Source: Epiperipatus broadwayi (Eukaryota; Onychophora; Udeonychophora; Euonychophora; Peripatidae). Taken from it: a stretch of DNA of 64,000 nt. A program made the position numbers and the translations under genes. Each line of letters begins with the position of its first letter. The stretch's first letter is position 1. Location: the NCBI GenBank assembly GCA_028023455.1, contig JAQFVV010006221.1, positions 825,001-889,000 on the forward strand. The letters are read 5' to 3'. The notes under the pieces were generated by a model. It had not been told where the DNA came from and did no database searches. It saw only the letters and a list, made by a program, of their open reading frames with translations. Of the stretch, positions 22,278-34,470 are shown in pieces.

Positions 22278-22286
22278 TTTAAATTT

Positions 22287-24520
22287 TGAACTCTGAGGCA
22301 ACAGATTAGCATAAGCAACCAGCATTTAAAGCAAGACTTGCTCTGAACACAAGGTCTCCATATACAATGACAATCTCCAAAGCATAGTGCTATTATCTCA
22401 AATAACTATCACAGAAGAGAACTGTCACGACCATCACATTGTCACACAACAGACTAATGACATTGAGAAGCATCACATCATTGAAACCATTGAACCTGAT
22501 CAGAATATCTTAGAAAAAGATGATGTAAGTGAGGCACAGAACCTTCAAGGCAATAAGACAATAACAGTGGCATGAGAAAATAAACTTGAGTCACCAAATC
22601 AACCAGGAAATTCGAACCGCATGACCAATCCACTTTTGGATACTGCAGTAATTGATCTGGATTGTAAATCTCAGAAGTTCAAACAAAAACAGTGGGATAG
22701 TGCTTTCACATACCAAGTGAAGCTAAGCTCACAAGACTCCACGGCTAACCATGAGTTAAATAATGAACCCATGAGCACCGAGACAACCTTGCACCCTGAA
22801 TATTGTCATGAGGGAATGCATGAAAATAGATATGATGGTAAACAAATGGGATACATACTTAGTATTATCCCCATGCACTCGTATTTGCCATCAAAAAAAG
22901 GTTAAAGTATTCTCCAGGCTTGATATTGATGAATTAAATGACAACCATCAGATCAAAGCAATGTTATCTCAAATGACTAACAGAAAAGAAGGTTGTTACA
23001 ACAGGCAGTCTAAATTTAAAGACATTTATGATCATAATAACAATATCCAGAGAAAATTTTTAGCTATTCAAAGGATTATTACAGAAGAAAAGTGCCTCAT
23101 TATGAAAGCTAATTGTGATAAAACAAATGGAACAAATAGATTTGGTCACCTTAAGTGTAGATTATATAGCACAGGAAATATCTCCATAATCAAAAGGATA
23201 CCCAAATCATAGAATGTTATCAAGTGATAATGGGAACAACCACATTACACAGCAGAAGCCAGAAAAGTTCCCAATTCCATAAATAATGCAACACATACGA
23301 AGGTCCGTTTACATTCATTATGCAAATAAATGATGCCTAAAGAAAAAAAAGGAAGGCATGTAGCAAGGGATGGACTTTGGAAATTGCAGACTTGGAATGT
23401 GAAAATGGTCTTTCCTAAATGGTTGAATCCCAATGTGGTTTTCCAAAAGGAAAAATTAAATCAATGTATATATGTAAAGTAATTAACAGTGATGTGAACG
23501 TTCAATATTAAAAGCCAACTAGAGCAAAAAAAAATGCACACACATGTGTACTAAGACATAAAGGATAAGTTACCTCAACAATACAATAATGCTGTGAATC
23601 ACCAGTGCTATTTATAAAAAATATATATACCCACAGCTATATGTCATGATATAAATGCGGAAGTAGCTAGGCAAAAAGCCCATGAATAACTACTTAATAA
23701 AGCAAAACCGAGAAGTAAAAATGAGAGGGAAAATCCACATAAATTTCAGATAGGGAATAGAGTACTAATAAAGACTCATCACCAAAACAAATCCCAAGAA
23801 AACAAGTATCAGAAATTTTACGATCAATATGAGGGACCATATGATATAGTAAAACAGGCAGGCTCTAATGCTTTTGGTTAAACATGAAAGGAAAATTTAG
23901 GGGCACATACAATGCCAGGTTATTGAAACCATATCTCGGTCAATCAATATAAGTATAAGATCATTAATTCTATCCCAAAATAATGTAAATAGAGTTAGCA
24001 GCAGAAATGTTAAATAAGTTTAAAAAAAGAGAGAACATAAAAAAAAGTGTTATTAGGGTAGTAATAATTAGTGCATAATATTTGAGCATATACTTCAGGA
24101 AATATGCTGAGATACCTTAGGACTGACCAGATTTTTTTTGAGTCAATCCACACATGGCAATGGATACTCTGGCTCACTTACTCCTCAAAATCTCTAGAAA
24201 AGAGCAGGAGAAAGATTAGTCGACAAAAGTTATCATCTAGAATAGAGATACATAAATGGTCAGGCTTCAACCATAAAGTTAAAAAAAAAACTTTCTTTTT
24301 ACCCTAAGATAGATTCTCATTTGGGATGATATATAATTATTAAGTGAGGGAGTGCCAGGATAGTTATTTAAAATTGAGGTGATTAGAGAGATATAGGAAG
24401 GTAAGTGTTATGATCTTTCACTGATAACAATGAAATTAATATGCCCAAGACTGAACATACTTTACGCTCCTTAGGAGTTAAAATTTTGATAAAATTTTAA
24501 TCCTGTGTAGGGAGGGGAAT
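22287..24520 (+). pseudogene. Decayed gypsy-like retroelement remnant B
   Basis: Related to remnant A (shared GA(A/G)AACTGTCAC(A/G)ACCATCACA and downstream blocks). At about 23740-23880 one frame reads FQIGNRVLIKTHHQ, QENKYQKFYDQYEGPYDIVK and SNAFG. This matches the SH3-like and GPY/F module that ends Ty3/gypsy integrases. An SDNG-like triplet is near 23225. Stops and shifts are frequent. The remnant ends in a purine tract and a TG dinucleotide, a plausible 3' LTR start. Confidence 0.6.
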
Positions 24521-24522
24521 TG
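24507..24522 (+). other. Possible polypurine tract and LTR start
   Basis: GTAGGGAGGGGAAT is immediately followed by TGTGAAAGTAGC, as expected where a polypurine tract meets the TG of a 3' LTR. It lies downstream of the integrase remnant. The LTR end and a matching 5' LTR were not found. Confidence 0.4.
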
Positions 24523-25970
24523 TGAAAGTAGCTTAAAATCACACCCACACAAACCTTAGCCAACTGAAATATTGGATTGTGTTAGTCAGGATTTTAACAT
24601 AAAGTAAATAAGTTTTGCTAAAACACTCTTTGAAAGAACTAATGCTGTATTAAAATGGGAATAATAGGTCATTTACCATTATATCACACATATGTATATT
24701 TGATAAAGTCAATTCCAGTGTTTAATCAAGTAATAAACATTAGGAAAATTCATACAAACATATATAGCATTTGTCCTATAACCAGGAGAAATTAATAGCC
24801 ACTTGTCTACATTGAAGTACCTGATAAGGTTGGTCCATGCATGATAAAAATCTATGTGAGGAATGGAACAAAATCACACACTACCAATATAAATATGTCC
24901 AGAACATGCCATTAAGAAACAATGAGCCCTCAACATTTGTAGTGAGATAAACATGTAAATTGTAAGAACTATAATGGGAGGACTCTGGTGAAGATTTACA
25001 AATATTGTAATTGTAATGATTTTTCTTTTGTATAGGTAAATTTTATTTTTTTATTATTGTCCCAGACTTATATTTCGGAAATGCGAATCATCAAGTTTAA
25101 CAGATTGGAACAGTCCAATTTAAGAAAATGTGAAAAGAGCAGGGAGGGAAGGTTGAGAAGTTTGAATTATTTTTTAAATAAAATTTAAGTAAATCTTTTC
25201 CAAAAATGGTTGATTTTTCATTCATGACTGAAATTGAATAATAAAGAGTAAGAACATTTCTCTTTTAAATTAGAAAATCAATGCCACATGACACAACAAT
25301 TTATATTGTTATATGTTTGACTAATATTTCTTTGATATTTTCATTGTGTGCATGACTAACCTTTGAGTTAATATACTTTATTTACTTTGCTATCATATCA
25401 TATATTGTTTCTTTATTGTATTTTTTTATGATATATATGCAAGAGGGTTATTTCAGATCAACAAACTTCCACACCTGGAACCGCATACCGTACCTAGAGT
25501 TGCAATTAAATTTCCAATTATGTTAGTGATTTCACTTTAATAAAGTTTTTCATTATTTTTGGATATACAAATATCTATATTGTATATCTATCATGGGAAA
25601 TAGGGGATAGATAATTTTGAATTGTTTAAGTAATATGATATATACTCATCTTAGACATTGAAGTTGAAAGTATATGTGAATATATCCAAATAATTTTCTT
25701 TTTACTTGTAAATATTTTTTGAATTTTTTTACATTGATTGACAATTTGTTCAATGTTTTTATATATTTTGTTTTGTAAATAAATATTGTGAAATTTGTTT
25801 AATTGATAGTCTCTCTAGTTTATTGATCTAGCATTTGTATTCAATCCTAAAACCAATATTTTACACATGCACACACATACACATTACTTTATAACCATGA
25901 CAGATAAATTTTAAATCAAGATTATTCCTTACTGATAAATATGATGAGCTTATTTAGTTATTGATTATAA
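24523..25970. other. AT-rich DNA, perhaps an old LTR
   Basis: No coding signal. It could hold the decayed 3' LTR of remnant B, since a TTAATAAAG polyadenylation-like signal lies near 25540. No second copy is seen in the window. Confidence 0.35.
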
Positions 25971-25975
25971 GTCTG

Positions 25976-26220
25976 CATAGATACATCCCTGTTAAGAGAG
26001 TCGAACGTGAATTCTTCCCGAGTTTGAATACTGAAACAACGGATCCGAAAGAGTGGTGAGATGTGTATGAACTGACCCAAATTGCATTTAGATTTAATAA
26101 ATGAACCTTCAGCTAGTCTATTGAGTGTGGATGTAATCATGGGTCATGTATTTTATCGAATCATCTCCAGCATCCTACATGAAGACCCTAGGTCCAACTG
26201 TAGTCAGATGCGACCTCTTT
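25976..26220 (+). repeat. SINE-like dispersed repeat, copy 3
   Basis: Same block order as 10370-10600 and 15941-16176: CCCTGTTAAGAGAG, TCTTCCCGAGTTTGAATACTG, AAATTGCATTTAGATTTAAT and CTGTAGTCAGATGCGACC. A further fragment follows at 26325-26405 (AATCTCCCTGGGTTTGAAAT). Confidence 0.55.
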
Positions 26221-26405
26221 CTACGTAACATTGACTGGACCATTGCACACACGATATCATATCCACTCCCATTAATAAACATATGCATATTTTTACACCG
26301 TCTTATATTCAAGTGATAGATATAACCTGAATTAGGTGATCATGCAGAATCTCCCTGGGTTTGAAATTCGCGACAACGGAAGTGAAGTGCGACATGGATG
26401 AGGTA

Positions 26406-28740
26406 AATTAGAGAATTACTATTTAGTTAGTTCTTAACCTCTTCTCTCCTAAGAACGAATTCAATTTGTGCGGGGGTATGCATAAGTATAAGTGACAAAG
26501 ACTTTCTTTCATCGTGTATCACTTTCGTTACAATAAGAAATGCTAGACTCTTTGTCAATCATGTTAAATAATTTTGAATTTATAGGCTTTAATTAACTTT
26601 CTATAAAATTCTTCAATATTTAATTTTTTTTGTGTGTAATTTCATATTTTGCATTAATGATTACTTATTTGTGCTGAAATTAAGAATTATTAGTTTATGT
26701 AACAAAATATTTAAGTATATTCTATTTAAAAATGAATGAATTTTTGAAATTAAATTTTCCTCGAGTTAAATGTTTAATAATTGAAACTAGTTTAGCTTGT
26801 ATAAATAGCTTTGTTGCAGATTAAACCAAATCATTGGATTTTTATGGTTATTTTTTAAAAATATTTAATGTTGTTTAATAGAATACTTATAATCCTGGTT
26901 ATAAAATTTTAAATATGAAGTTAATAAGGATATTTATCTAGATAATCTTATGAAATTACATGAATAGTCATGTGGATATATAAATAAGACTTGAAACAGA
27001 TAGCTAGTTATATCATTTATTATAATAGTGTTAAGATCCAAGAATATCAAGGAGCATAAAGTTGTTAATATATTAAGGCTAGTAGTATGAGAATGTGTAT
27101 CGCTAGGCTAGTAGTATGAGAATGTGTATCGCTATTAAAAGACTTAAACTTACAAATTGAAAGTTCTAAACCAGATTCTGTATCTCGTAGAATATTTGTT
27201 CTTTATACATCGAGGCAGTGAAGAAGTTAAACATTTCATTATGAAGGATTAAGAATGATTTATGTATTTCATTTACATATTTTAAGGGATAACTGTAATA
27301 TATTTAACAATGATTTATGCACCTGTTATTTCTTTTGAAGATATTTAATGATGATTTATGTGCTTGAAAATATCCCTATAATTTATTTAATGACGATATA
27401 TGGACTTAAATTATTTATGTATTTGATTTCTAAGCATTGTTCTTGAATATGTATTGAAATGATGAATAAAGTTGATTATAATATCCATACAAGTGATTAT
27501 TGTAGATCGATATGGTCAGAATTTAGGTTGTATTTGCCAAATATATTTATGAACACACATCTAACTTGGTTTTGATATATAAACCAACTTGTCAATCACA
27601 TAGTCAATGACAATATGTAGATAAAATATTACACATATGTGAGTATATTATGTAAAATTCTTATTGCCTACGACATCCAACTCTGATTTTATTATAGGGA
27701 TTCTTGAATGTTAAATTGTAAAACTTATTTATAAAATCTAACCCTAAAGATTAATTTTATACTAAGTTCTGAATGCTAATGATTCTCGATTTGTAATGAA
27801 ATGTTTATTTATTTTGCAGTCCAGAGTTTGCCTTATTATTCCTCATTACCTAGATATATCTTTTGCTTCTATGAATTCAGTAAAAAAATCGATTTACCAT
27901 ATTGTCTGAGTGTGGGGGATAGGATTCTCAAAGTTTTCCTAGAACTAAATGACATAAAATGCTAATAAGGATTGATGATTTTGCAGAAGGTTGTGGTTGA
28001 TATATCTTTCTCAGTTAAAAAAAAATTTCTTATATATATTGAAACAAGAATGCTGCTTCACGTGTATATTTATTCTATGAGCTATTTACCCTCCCACCTT
28101 AAAAAAAATGGCAAATGTATAAAAAAGTCGATCTCATATTTTTTCTAGAAAAATATAGCAAAAAAGTTTAGTTTATGATGTTATAAGAAAATCATTATTT
28201 TCTATAATTGAGAAAAGAAAATAATAAAGATAAATCATTATTGATTTTATAGTTTTAAATTACAATATAATTTAAATATATCACTCGTATTTATTTAAAG
28301 CTGGCATTTATTAAAAAGATTACATTTTTAATTTTTGGAACGATGTTTTCGAATAAAGTGTTATAATAGCTTGAGGCAGTCTTAATAAATTGGAAACCAT
28401 GAACTAATGCTTATAATCTGTTATCTATCCCGCTAAAAGTGGATTGTCCAATCCTTAAGAAGATAGCAAACCAGGTACAGTGGGATAGGCTGCTTAATCA
28501 ATCCAAGAATCAGAATATATATAGTCGAGTTGCAAGTTCAGGGCAGATTTTTTAAAAAGTTTCTTCAAAGAGATTTTTTAGGAGATCAAATAATTATTTT
28601 TTTTCAAAGAGATATTTTTCAAGTAGATGTTAAAGAAGAATTTTGAAAAAAGATTTTAATTTTAAAAAGATATTAAGAGCAGTTAAAGAACCACTGTTAA
28701 TAATGGAAAAAGAAAACATTATTAAGGAAATTATAATGAT
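26406..28740. other. AT-rich DNA with one short minisatellite
   Basis: No gene signal. A perfect 29-bp duplication beginning AGGCTAGTAGTATGAGAATG lies at 27076-27104 and 27105-27133. Confidence 0.55.
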
Positions 28741-28746
28741 GGAGGG

Positions 28747-28885
28747 CTAAACCAACAGCTTCATCTCTTCATCAAGCCATGTTTCTCCAAGATTTGCCTG
28801 GATGATCATCATATCATGAAAGGGAATAATGCCATTCAGCTTAAATAAAATGAACTCTTTTTGCTGGAACAGACTGGATATAAAC
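28747..28885 (-). other. Exon-like open segment, unassigned
   Basis: Minus strand: a pyrimidine-rich run ending ATATCCAG, then an open frame of about 45 codons including EFILFKLNGIIPFHDMM and IIQANLGETWLDEEMKLLV before TAG. It is distinctly less AT-rich than its surroundings and has no start codon near its beginning, as an internal or terminal exon would. I do not recognise the protein, and it could be a fragment of an unidentified repeat. Confidence 0.3.
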
Positions 28886-28984
28886 AAGAAAAAAAAGAAC
28901 GAAGGTAACAATTTTGTAAATATTTAATACTTATACATGTTTATAAAAATAGAAAACAAGACAAAATGTCTTCTTAAACTAAAA

Positions 28985-29200
28985 TTATGAATAAATGTAG
29001 CTATATGAAAATACGTTTATTATAAATGAAACTAAAATTATGTGTTTATAAAAGACAAACAAAACATCTTTCTTAGAAAAGAAACTAAAATTATGAATAA
29101 ATGTAGCTATATGAAAATGTTTATTATAAATGAAACTAAAATTATAAATAAATATAGCTACATGAAAATACATTTATTATTGATAAATTATAAATGAAAC
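28985..29200. repeat. Minisatellite, about 60-70 bp units
   Basis: About three and a half copies of GAAACTAAAATTATGAATAA followed by ATGTAGCTATATGAAAAT and TTTATTATAAAT. The minus frame here is a by-product of the repeat. Confidence 0.85.
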
Positions 29201-29469
29201 TGCTGGTGAATTTATGTATAAAAATATACGTCTACAGCAGACCAAGTCAATATTTATGCTAGAAGAATTATATGTAAATCATAAATGCTTAACTGCAGAT
29301 TAATGAGATCTAAATAAAATAATAAAATTTATATGTATGAATATACATCCATATTTCAAATTATAAATGCTATTAGTCGTCTTCACGAATTGCACTCTTC
29401 TCTGTGAATTAATTAAAAATGTAAAATTATTAAAGAACTTGCATTCTTTAATTCCTATTGTACTATTAT

Positions 29470-29995
29470 TGAATGTATACCAAGATTCAGTTACACAATG
29501 GACTGTAAATAAAATATTTGTAATTGAGCAAATTCAGTTACACAATGGACTGTAAATAAAATATTCGTAATTGTGCAGATTCAGTTACATAATGGACTTT
29601 AAATAAAATACTACAAATCAAAATTAAATGGAACTCCGAATTAAATACAATGCTATTACATAATGGACTTTAAATAAAATACTACAAATCAAAATTAAAT
29701 GGAACTCCGAATTAAATACAATGCTATTAGTAATATTCATTATTATATATGTAAAGGATATCTACATACAAGAATAATTAAACCACATTACATGTGATTA
29801 CTATCTAAAATACTACAAATCAAAATTACGTGGAACTCTGAATTAAATAGTGCTATTAGTTATATTCATTATGTCTGTAAAGGATGTATTCATACATGAA
29901 TAATTTAAACCACATTACATGTGATTACTACCTAAAATAATACAAATCACAGTTAAGTGGAACTCTGAATTAAGTGCTATTAGTTGTCTTCATTA
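29470..29995. repeat. Compound tandem repeats
   Basis: First, three copies of ATTCAGTTACA(C/T)AATGGACT plus TAAATAAAATA. Then copies of ACTACAAATCAAAATTAAATG, GAACTC(C/T)GAATTAAAT and GCTATTA, first as a near-perfect 70-bp pair (about 29588-29728) and then more diverged to 29995. Confidence 0.85.
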
Positions 29996-30299
29996 TTCTC
30001 TCTGTTGTCTTAATATATCACGCTCCTTTCTGTGAACTAATTAAATGATTAAACATGTAAACTGTTAAAGAACTGTTGAGAGAAGGACTTTATTATACTC
30101 TCAACAGATTACATTTTCTAAGCCATCTAAAATGTTATTGGAAGTGGGCCGAAGGAACCCAATGGACTGTCAATGAAATACTTTGTTTGATGGACATTTA
30201 TTTAAAACTGTTATTAAATAAAATTATTGTTACTTAAAATTAATCTTAGTTATCCAGTTGTTCAATTCTATTTTGTTTTTATTGCATCATTCAGTGCAC

Positions 30300-30600
30300 T
30301 TGTTCATGAGAATCTCATGCCTCCTGAGCTACGTCTGGCATAACTAGACCTAGGTAAGTCAGGTTGTAGTGAGATGGAACTCTAGTGGCGCCATTTGGAA
30401 AACCAAACATATAAATGTCTAGATGCTTTCAGCCTCTATGGTGCTACATCCTCTGATGAGCAGGAAATATTGTTGTAAGGGGGGTTAACATCTGCATTGG
30501 GGAATGCCAATTGATAGTTCCTTCCTGCAACATGCTCATCAGGAAATTGTTACAACCGAGGTAATAAAGGGGTTGTATGGTGGTCCAGTTACAATATATA
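30300..30600. repeat. Repeat fragment with inverted CTGATGAGCA arms
   Basis: Richer in G+C than its flanks. CTGATGAGCAGGAA at 30452 and its near complement TTCCTGCAACATGCTCATCAG at about 30522 form inverted arms. The left part (TTGTAGTGAGATGGAACTC) resembles the tail of the SINE-like repeat. Not further identified. Confidence 0.4.
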
Positions 30601-32482
30601 TATATATATGGAACTTTGGGTTAATGATGGTGTTAGCTATCATATTTGTATTATCTATAAATTGAGATAAATTTTAGATTGTGAGTCTAATGGCACATTC
30701 TGGTGAAAACATCAGTAGTCCACAGATCTTCAAGCTGATTGTTACAGTATATGCACAGTTGTGTATATGCAAAAAAATAGTCTGATATTATTACTACTTA
30801 CCATCCAATTTCATTGAAAATATTTCAAAGCATTTAAAAACTCTGCCATTTATTTTTATGGATATTTGGCCCCTCATATAATTTTCAGAGATTGACCTGA
30901 ATTTCATAAAGAAACAAAGAGTAGTTTAAAATTCCAAGTAGCTTTGTTCATTTCAAAATAAGTAAAACAGTGAATCTAAATTTTATAAGATATAATTAGC
31001 AGAAAGTTATTTATCATCTAAAAATGTTAATATTATGATTTCATTTTTCTAGATCAATAATTTTTTTTAGTTACTTAATGAATTCATTTTTTTTATCTCT
31101 TAAATTATTAAATACATTTAACATTGGTGGTCTTATTATAGCAAATAGTTATAAACATATTTTCCAAGAAGACAACTTAATCATATGAAGGATCCAATGT
31201 TTTGATAATTGTTATAGATAGAATCTCATTTATTATCTTAGTAACAAACTGAAATTAAAAAAAACTGCCCAAATGAAAAAGAATCATTATCTTAAAGAAT
31301 GGCTTAAGAATATACCAATGTTTCAAAGAACGAATTATGAAGCTATTTCAAAAGATATTAATTCAGAATCTTTTTAAAAGGGTACATATAATGAAGTTGC
31401 GGAAAAATAAATATGAAAAGAGTGATTATACAGAAAGTGAATTATTGGTTTGGGAAAAGATAAGGGGGATTTAGATATAAAGGTTATAGAGTTGACAAAA
31501 ATTATGTTGTGGAAATGGGATAGAGCAGATTATGGGTAAATTTAGAGTGGGGAATGTAAAAGAAAGTGGCTAACAGGTTTATCTGGGCTTAATTGCTGAG
31601 ATATTCTTGACTTCGTTTAAGGAGAAGCCATAATACATCACATCACATGTTGTTGATGTACCGCAGCGCCACCTGGTGGCCATCGAACACGTCGGGTAGA
31701 ACTACCATAATTAGATTAAAATATGTAATTTAATGAAAAATTTGATGCCATGCATATTTTTGCTAAGCCCATGACATGAAATTTAAATCCTTACTAAATA
31801 AAATTTGGAATTTTTTCAGGTATGACATAGTAAAGCTTCAGGTAATTGATGAATAGTTAATTCAGTCATCAAAATTGGTAGGTAAACCAGTAGTTATTTT
31901 TAATTAAGATTAAAAAAAATTGTGATAAAGGTTGGTGAATAATATCTTCTTTTTTCATTGTTTTCTTTCTGGAAGGCAAGTCTCTTTGACAAGTTTTATG
32001 ATATAATAATAATAGTGAGCAAATATGGCTGCCACATGTAACTCTTAGTCAAGTGCGACTCCCATTGAAATTGATTTTTTTTTTTAAATGCACAAAAACA
32101 TATATTAGAAATTTCCATTTTTATTACAAATTATGTCATGTATGTATGTATACTATTTTCAAATATATTGGCAAACTGTACGTTAACATTTACCAAATTT
32201 TATAAAAATTACTACATGCGCGTATTGAATGATCACATGTATATTTATGATTTGTGGTTGTATATTTGAGTGATAGTTTTCCTATCAGCTAAATGTCCTA
32301 TTTCATATTTTTTCAAAAAATCTGGTAAATAAACTGTTTTATTAAGCAATTTAAACTTGCTTATAATGTGTAATTTTCCCGTGGCATCGGCAAAGAAATG
32401 TACAGGTTAAGAAAATTATTTTGTTTATAATTAGTATACTTACAGAGTTTCATGTTTTTTTAAAAAAACAATTCTATAAAAA
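30601..32482. other. AT-rich DNA with one GC-rich site
   Basis: No coding signal. It contains the CTCF-like site at 31661-31682. Confidence 0.5.
31661..31682 (-). promoter_or_regulatory. CTCF-like binding motif
   Basis: Minus strand reads TGGCCACCAGGTGGCGCTG, which agrees with the bilaterian CTCF consensus (CCA-CCAG-GGGGC-GC type) at all but about two positions. It is an isolated GC-rich island in AT-rich DNA. A sequence match only; chance or a repeat fragment is possible. Confidence 0.4.
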
Positions 32483-32491
32483 ATTATTGTA

Positions 32492-32600
32492 GTCTTGCAT
32501 TGGTGGTCGAGAGGTCAGCGCGACTGCCTTGCACTTGCAGGCAGTTGCCCGGGTTGCGGGTTCGCGTCCCGGGCGATGATGACACTTAAAAAAAAAAAAA
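32492..32600 (+). mobile_element. tRNA-derived SINE with poly(A) tail
   Basis: About 109 bp with a pol III A box (TGGTCGAGAGG, 32504-32514) and B box (GGTTCGCGTCC, 32559-32569) at tRNA-like spacing, a CCCGGG-rich T-arm and an A run. It is flanked by ATTATTGTA (32483-32491) and ATTCTTGTA (32601-32609), a 9-bp target duplication with one mismatch. It is not a functional tRNA because the acceptor stem does not close. Confidence 0.75.
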
Positions 32601-32609
32601 ATTCTTGTA

Positions 32610-33149
32610 AATAAAACTGAAAAGCATTTGCTTGATTTTGATTATGTTTCTATTTTTGGTGATAAATATTAATAAAACAGATGTTTTAAGAATTATCGGG
32701 AAAATATCAACCAAAAATAAATATAATCCAAAATTGCTTTTAATTATTCTAAATTATTTTTATTCTTATTTTACTTTAAGATGCCATTTCTTCGTCAATT
32801 TTTTGTGACATTTACGCATCTTTAAAAACAAGAAAAAAATAATTAGACATTTTAATTTTAACTACTTATTTATTTTTTGTTTGAATTTCAGACTTTAGAA
32901 ATAAATTTACTTAATAAATTAATATATTAACATAACCTCAGAAAATATCCAAAAATGAAAACATGAACAAAAAAAATGGAAGCTTTCAGAAAAAATGAAT
33001 TGTAAAATTTGCTTTTATTTACAATAATGGAAAGTCATTGTGTCTTATTTGTATAATTATAATTGCAAACTACAAAATAAAAAAATTATGTTGACATTAT
33101 GAAGTAAGTTATCCCCACTTTTCAACTCAATATCCATACAATTTAAAAT
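32610..33149. other. AT-rich DNA, no gene seen
   Basis: Nothing recognisable upstream of the hAT remnant. Confidence 0.5.
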
Positions 33150-34207
33150 TGCAAACAGAAAAACTTAAGCCATTGCGATCAAGTCTTCATAAGCAACAAA
33201 GACTCTTCTTTTAATCGTGAAGATGACAATCATCGAAGCTAATTCTTTGATAGCTTGAATATTGCTTGTGCCAAATAATCATATGGAGAATTTATTAAAA
33301 GTAACTTGGAAGTGATTAAAGTTTTGGATTCAGATAATACAAAACTGCATCCTATGCCACCCATACAACTGTCACATTAATGAAATTAATAAAAATGTTG
33401 AAAATAGTAATTGTACAAAATTCAGTTTAGCTCTTGAAGAGTCTAGACATTCAGGATGTTCCAAAATTGGCTGTTTTTGTCTGCTACGTATCTGCAGACA
33501 TAAATGTGAAGAAATATTAGATCTACTTGCTCTTATCAAAACAACTTGCAGTATTGATGTCAAAATGCGTTTGAGGAGTAATGGACAGATTTGAATTACT
33601 TTGTGATAAACTTCTAAGTATTGCGACTGATGGAGCTCCTAAAATGATAGAGAAAAACCTAGATGTTATTGGTCTTTTAAACAACAATCCTAATATTCCA
33701 CATTTTGTACCTCTTCACTAATTCACCACTAGCATCTCATAGCGAAGTACTTTCAAACACTGAATTTGGCTTTACATGGAAATGGAAAAATGATTAGTGA
33801 CTTGTCACATGAATTACTTAAAATATGAAGATGTGTGGAAGATTGTTTTGCAGATTGTGAATTTAATTAGAATAAATGCCAACACACGCTGTTAATTTAA
33901 GAACTTTTCAAAAGAGTTAAATGACTAAACAGATGAATTGCCCAGTGATCTCCTCTTATGGTTTGTTATAACATGGCTGTCAACTTACAATCTTTTGAAC
34001 CATTTTGTAAAACTTCTAAATCCTATCGTAACATTTTTAAAAGAAAAAGGAATAAAATACCCAGAATTAGAAAATGAAATTTGGCTTTCTCACTTAATAT
34101 TCCTTACCGACATTATGGAACTTTTGCAAACAATTTGGCTTTAGGAAAGGGTAAAATGATCAGTGATTTGTCACAAACTGTATTTAGTTTTAAAGCTAAG
34201 CTTCAGC
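33150..34207 (+). pseudogene. hAT transposase remnant (ZBED/SCAND3-like), part 1
   Basis: Plus-strand fragments in shifting frames match the hAT transposase family found in animal ZBED5/SCAND3/FAM200-like genes. FSLALEESRHSG corresponds to the family FSLQLDEST block. LSIATDGAPKM is the second catalytic Asp block (family ATDGAPSM). NIPHFVPLH replaces the family HC-IH motif. LPSDLLLWFVITWLSTYNLL corresponds to the family LL-TEVRWLS block, with several key residues lost. Then comes a FLKEKGIKYPELENEIWLSH helix region. Stops and shifts are many. The remnant is interrupted at 34208 by a ribozyme-family insertion and resumes at 34471. Confidence 0.8.
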
Positions 34208-34221
34208 TTTTTGTACATGAT

Positions 34222-34456
34222 ATCACATGATCACCATTTCCTATGCTTGCTCTTAACTATTATTAAAACAGACAAAACTCTCTATACGTATTACCACTCA
34301 GTGCGAGCCAAAGTAATCAATGGATGCCAGAAGGCTTGTGCATAAAATCCCCATCTAGTGCCTCCTGGGATTTTATACACAAGCCTTCTGGCATCCATTG
34401 ATTACCCTGGCTTGCACTGAGTGATAATATGTATAGAGAGTTTTGCCTGTTTTAAT
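34222..34456 (-). mobile_element. Ribozyme-family foldback copy without hammerhead
   Basis: A 235-bp hairpin-forming insertion with a 14-bp target duplication, TTTTTGTACATGAT (34208-34221 and 34457-34470). Left to right it has the ATCACATGATCACC end, an antisense segment (CAAAACTCTC, GGATGCCAGAAGGCTTGTGC), a junction at about 34365, then the sense segment (GCCTTCTGGCATCCATTG, GAGAGTTTTGCC). The ribozyme itself is missing. The host hAT frame reads through the duplication on both sides, which fixes the boundaries. Confidence 0.85.
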
Positions 34457-34470
34457 TTTTTGTACATGAT

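Noticed and set aside
30450-30475. CTCTGATGAGCAGGAAAT looks like a hammerhead core plus GAAA
   Set aside because: Only four bases separate CUGAUGA from GAAA and cannot form stem II. No matching stem I or III. It is part of an inverted-arm repeat.
32492-32580. A functional tRNA gene
   Set aside because: The A and B boxes are good, but no acceptor stem closes and an A tail with target duplication shows it is a SINE.
33372-33563. 63-codon minus-strand frame
   Set aside because: Shadow of the plus-strand hAT transposase relic.
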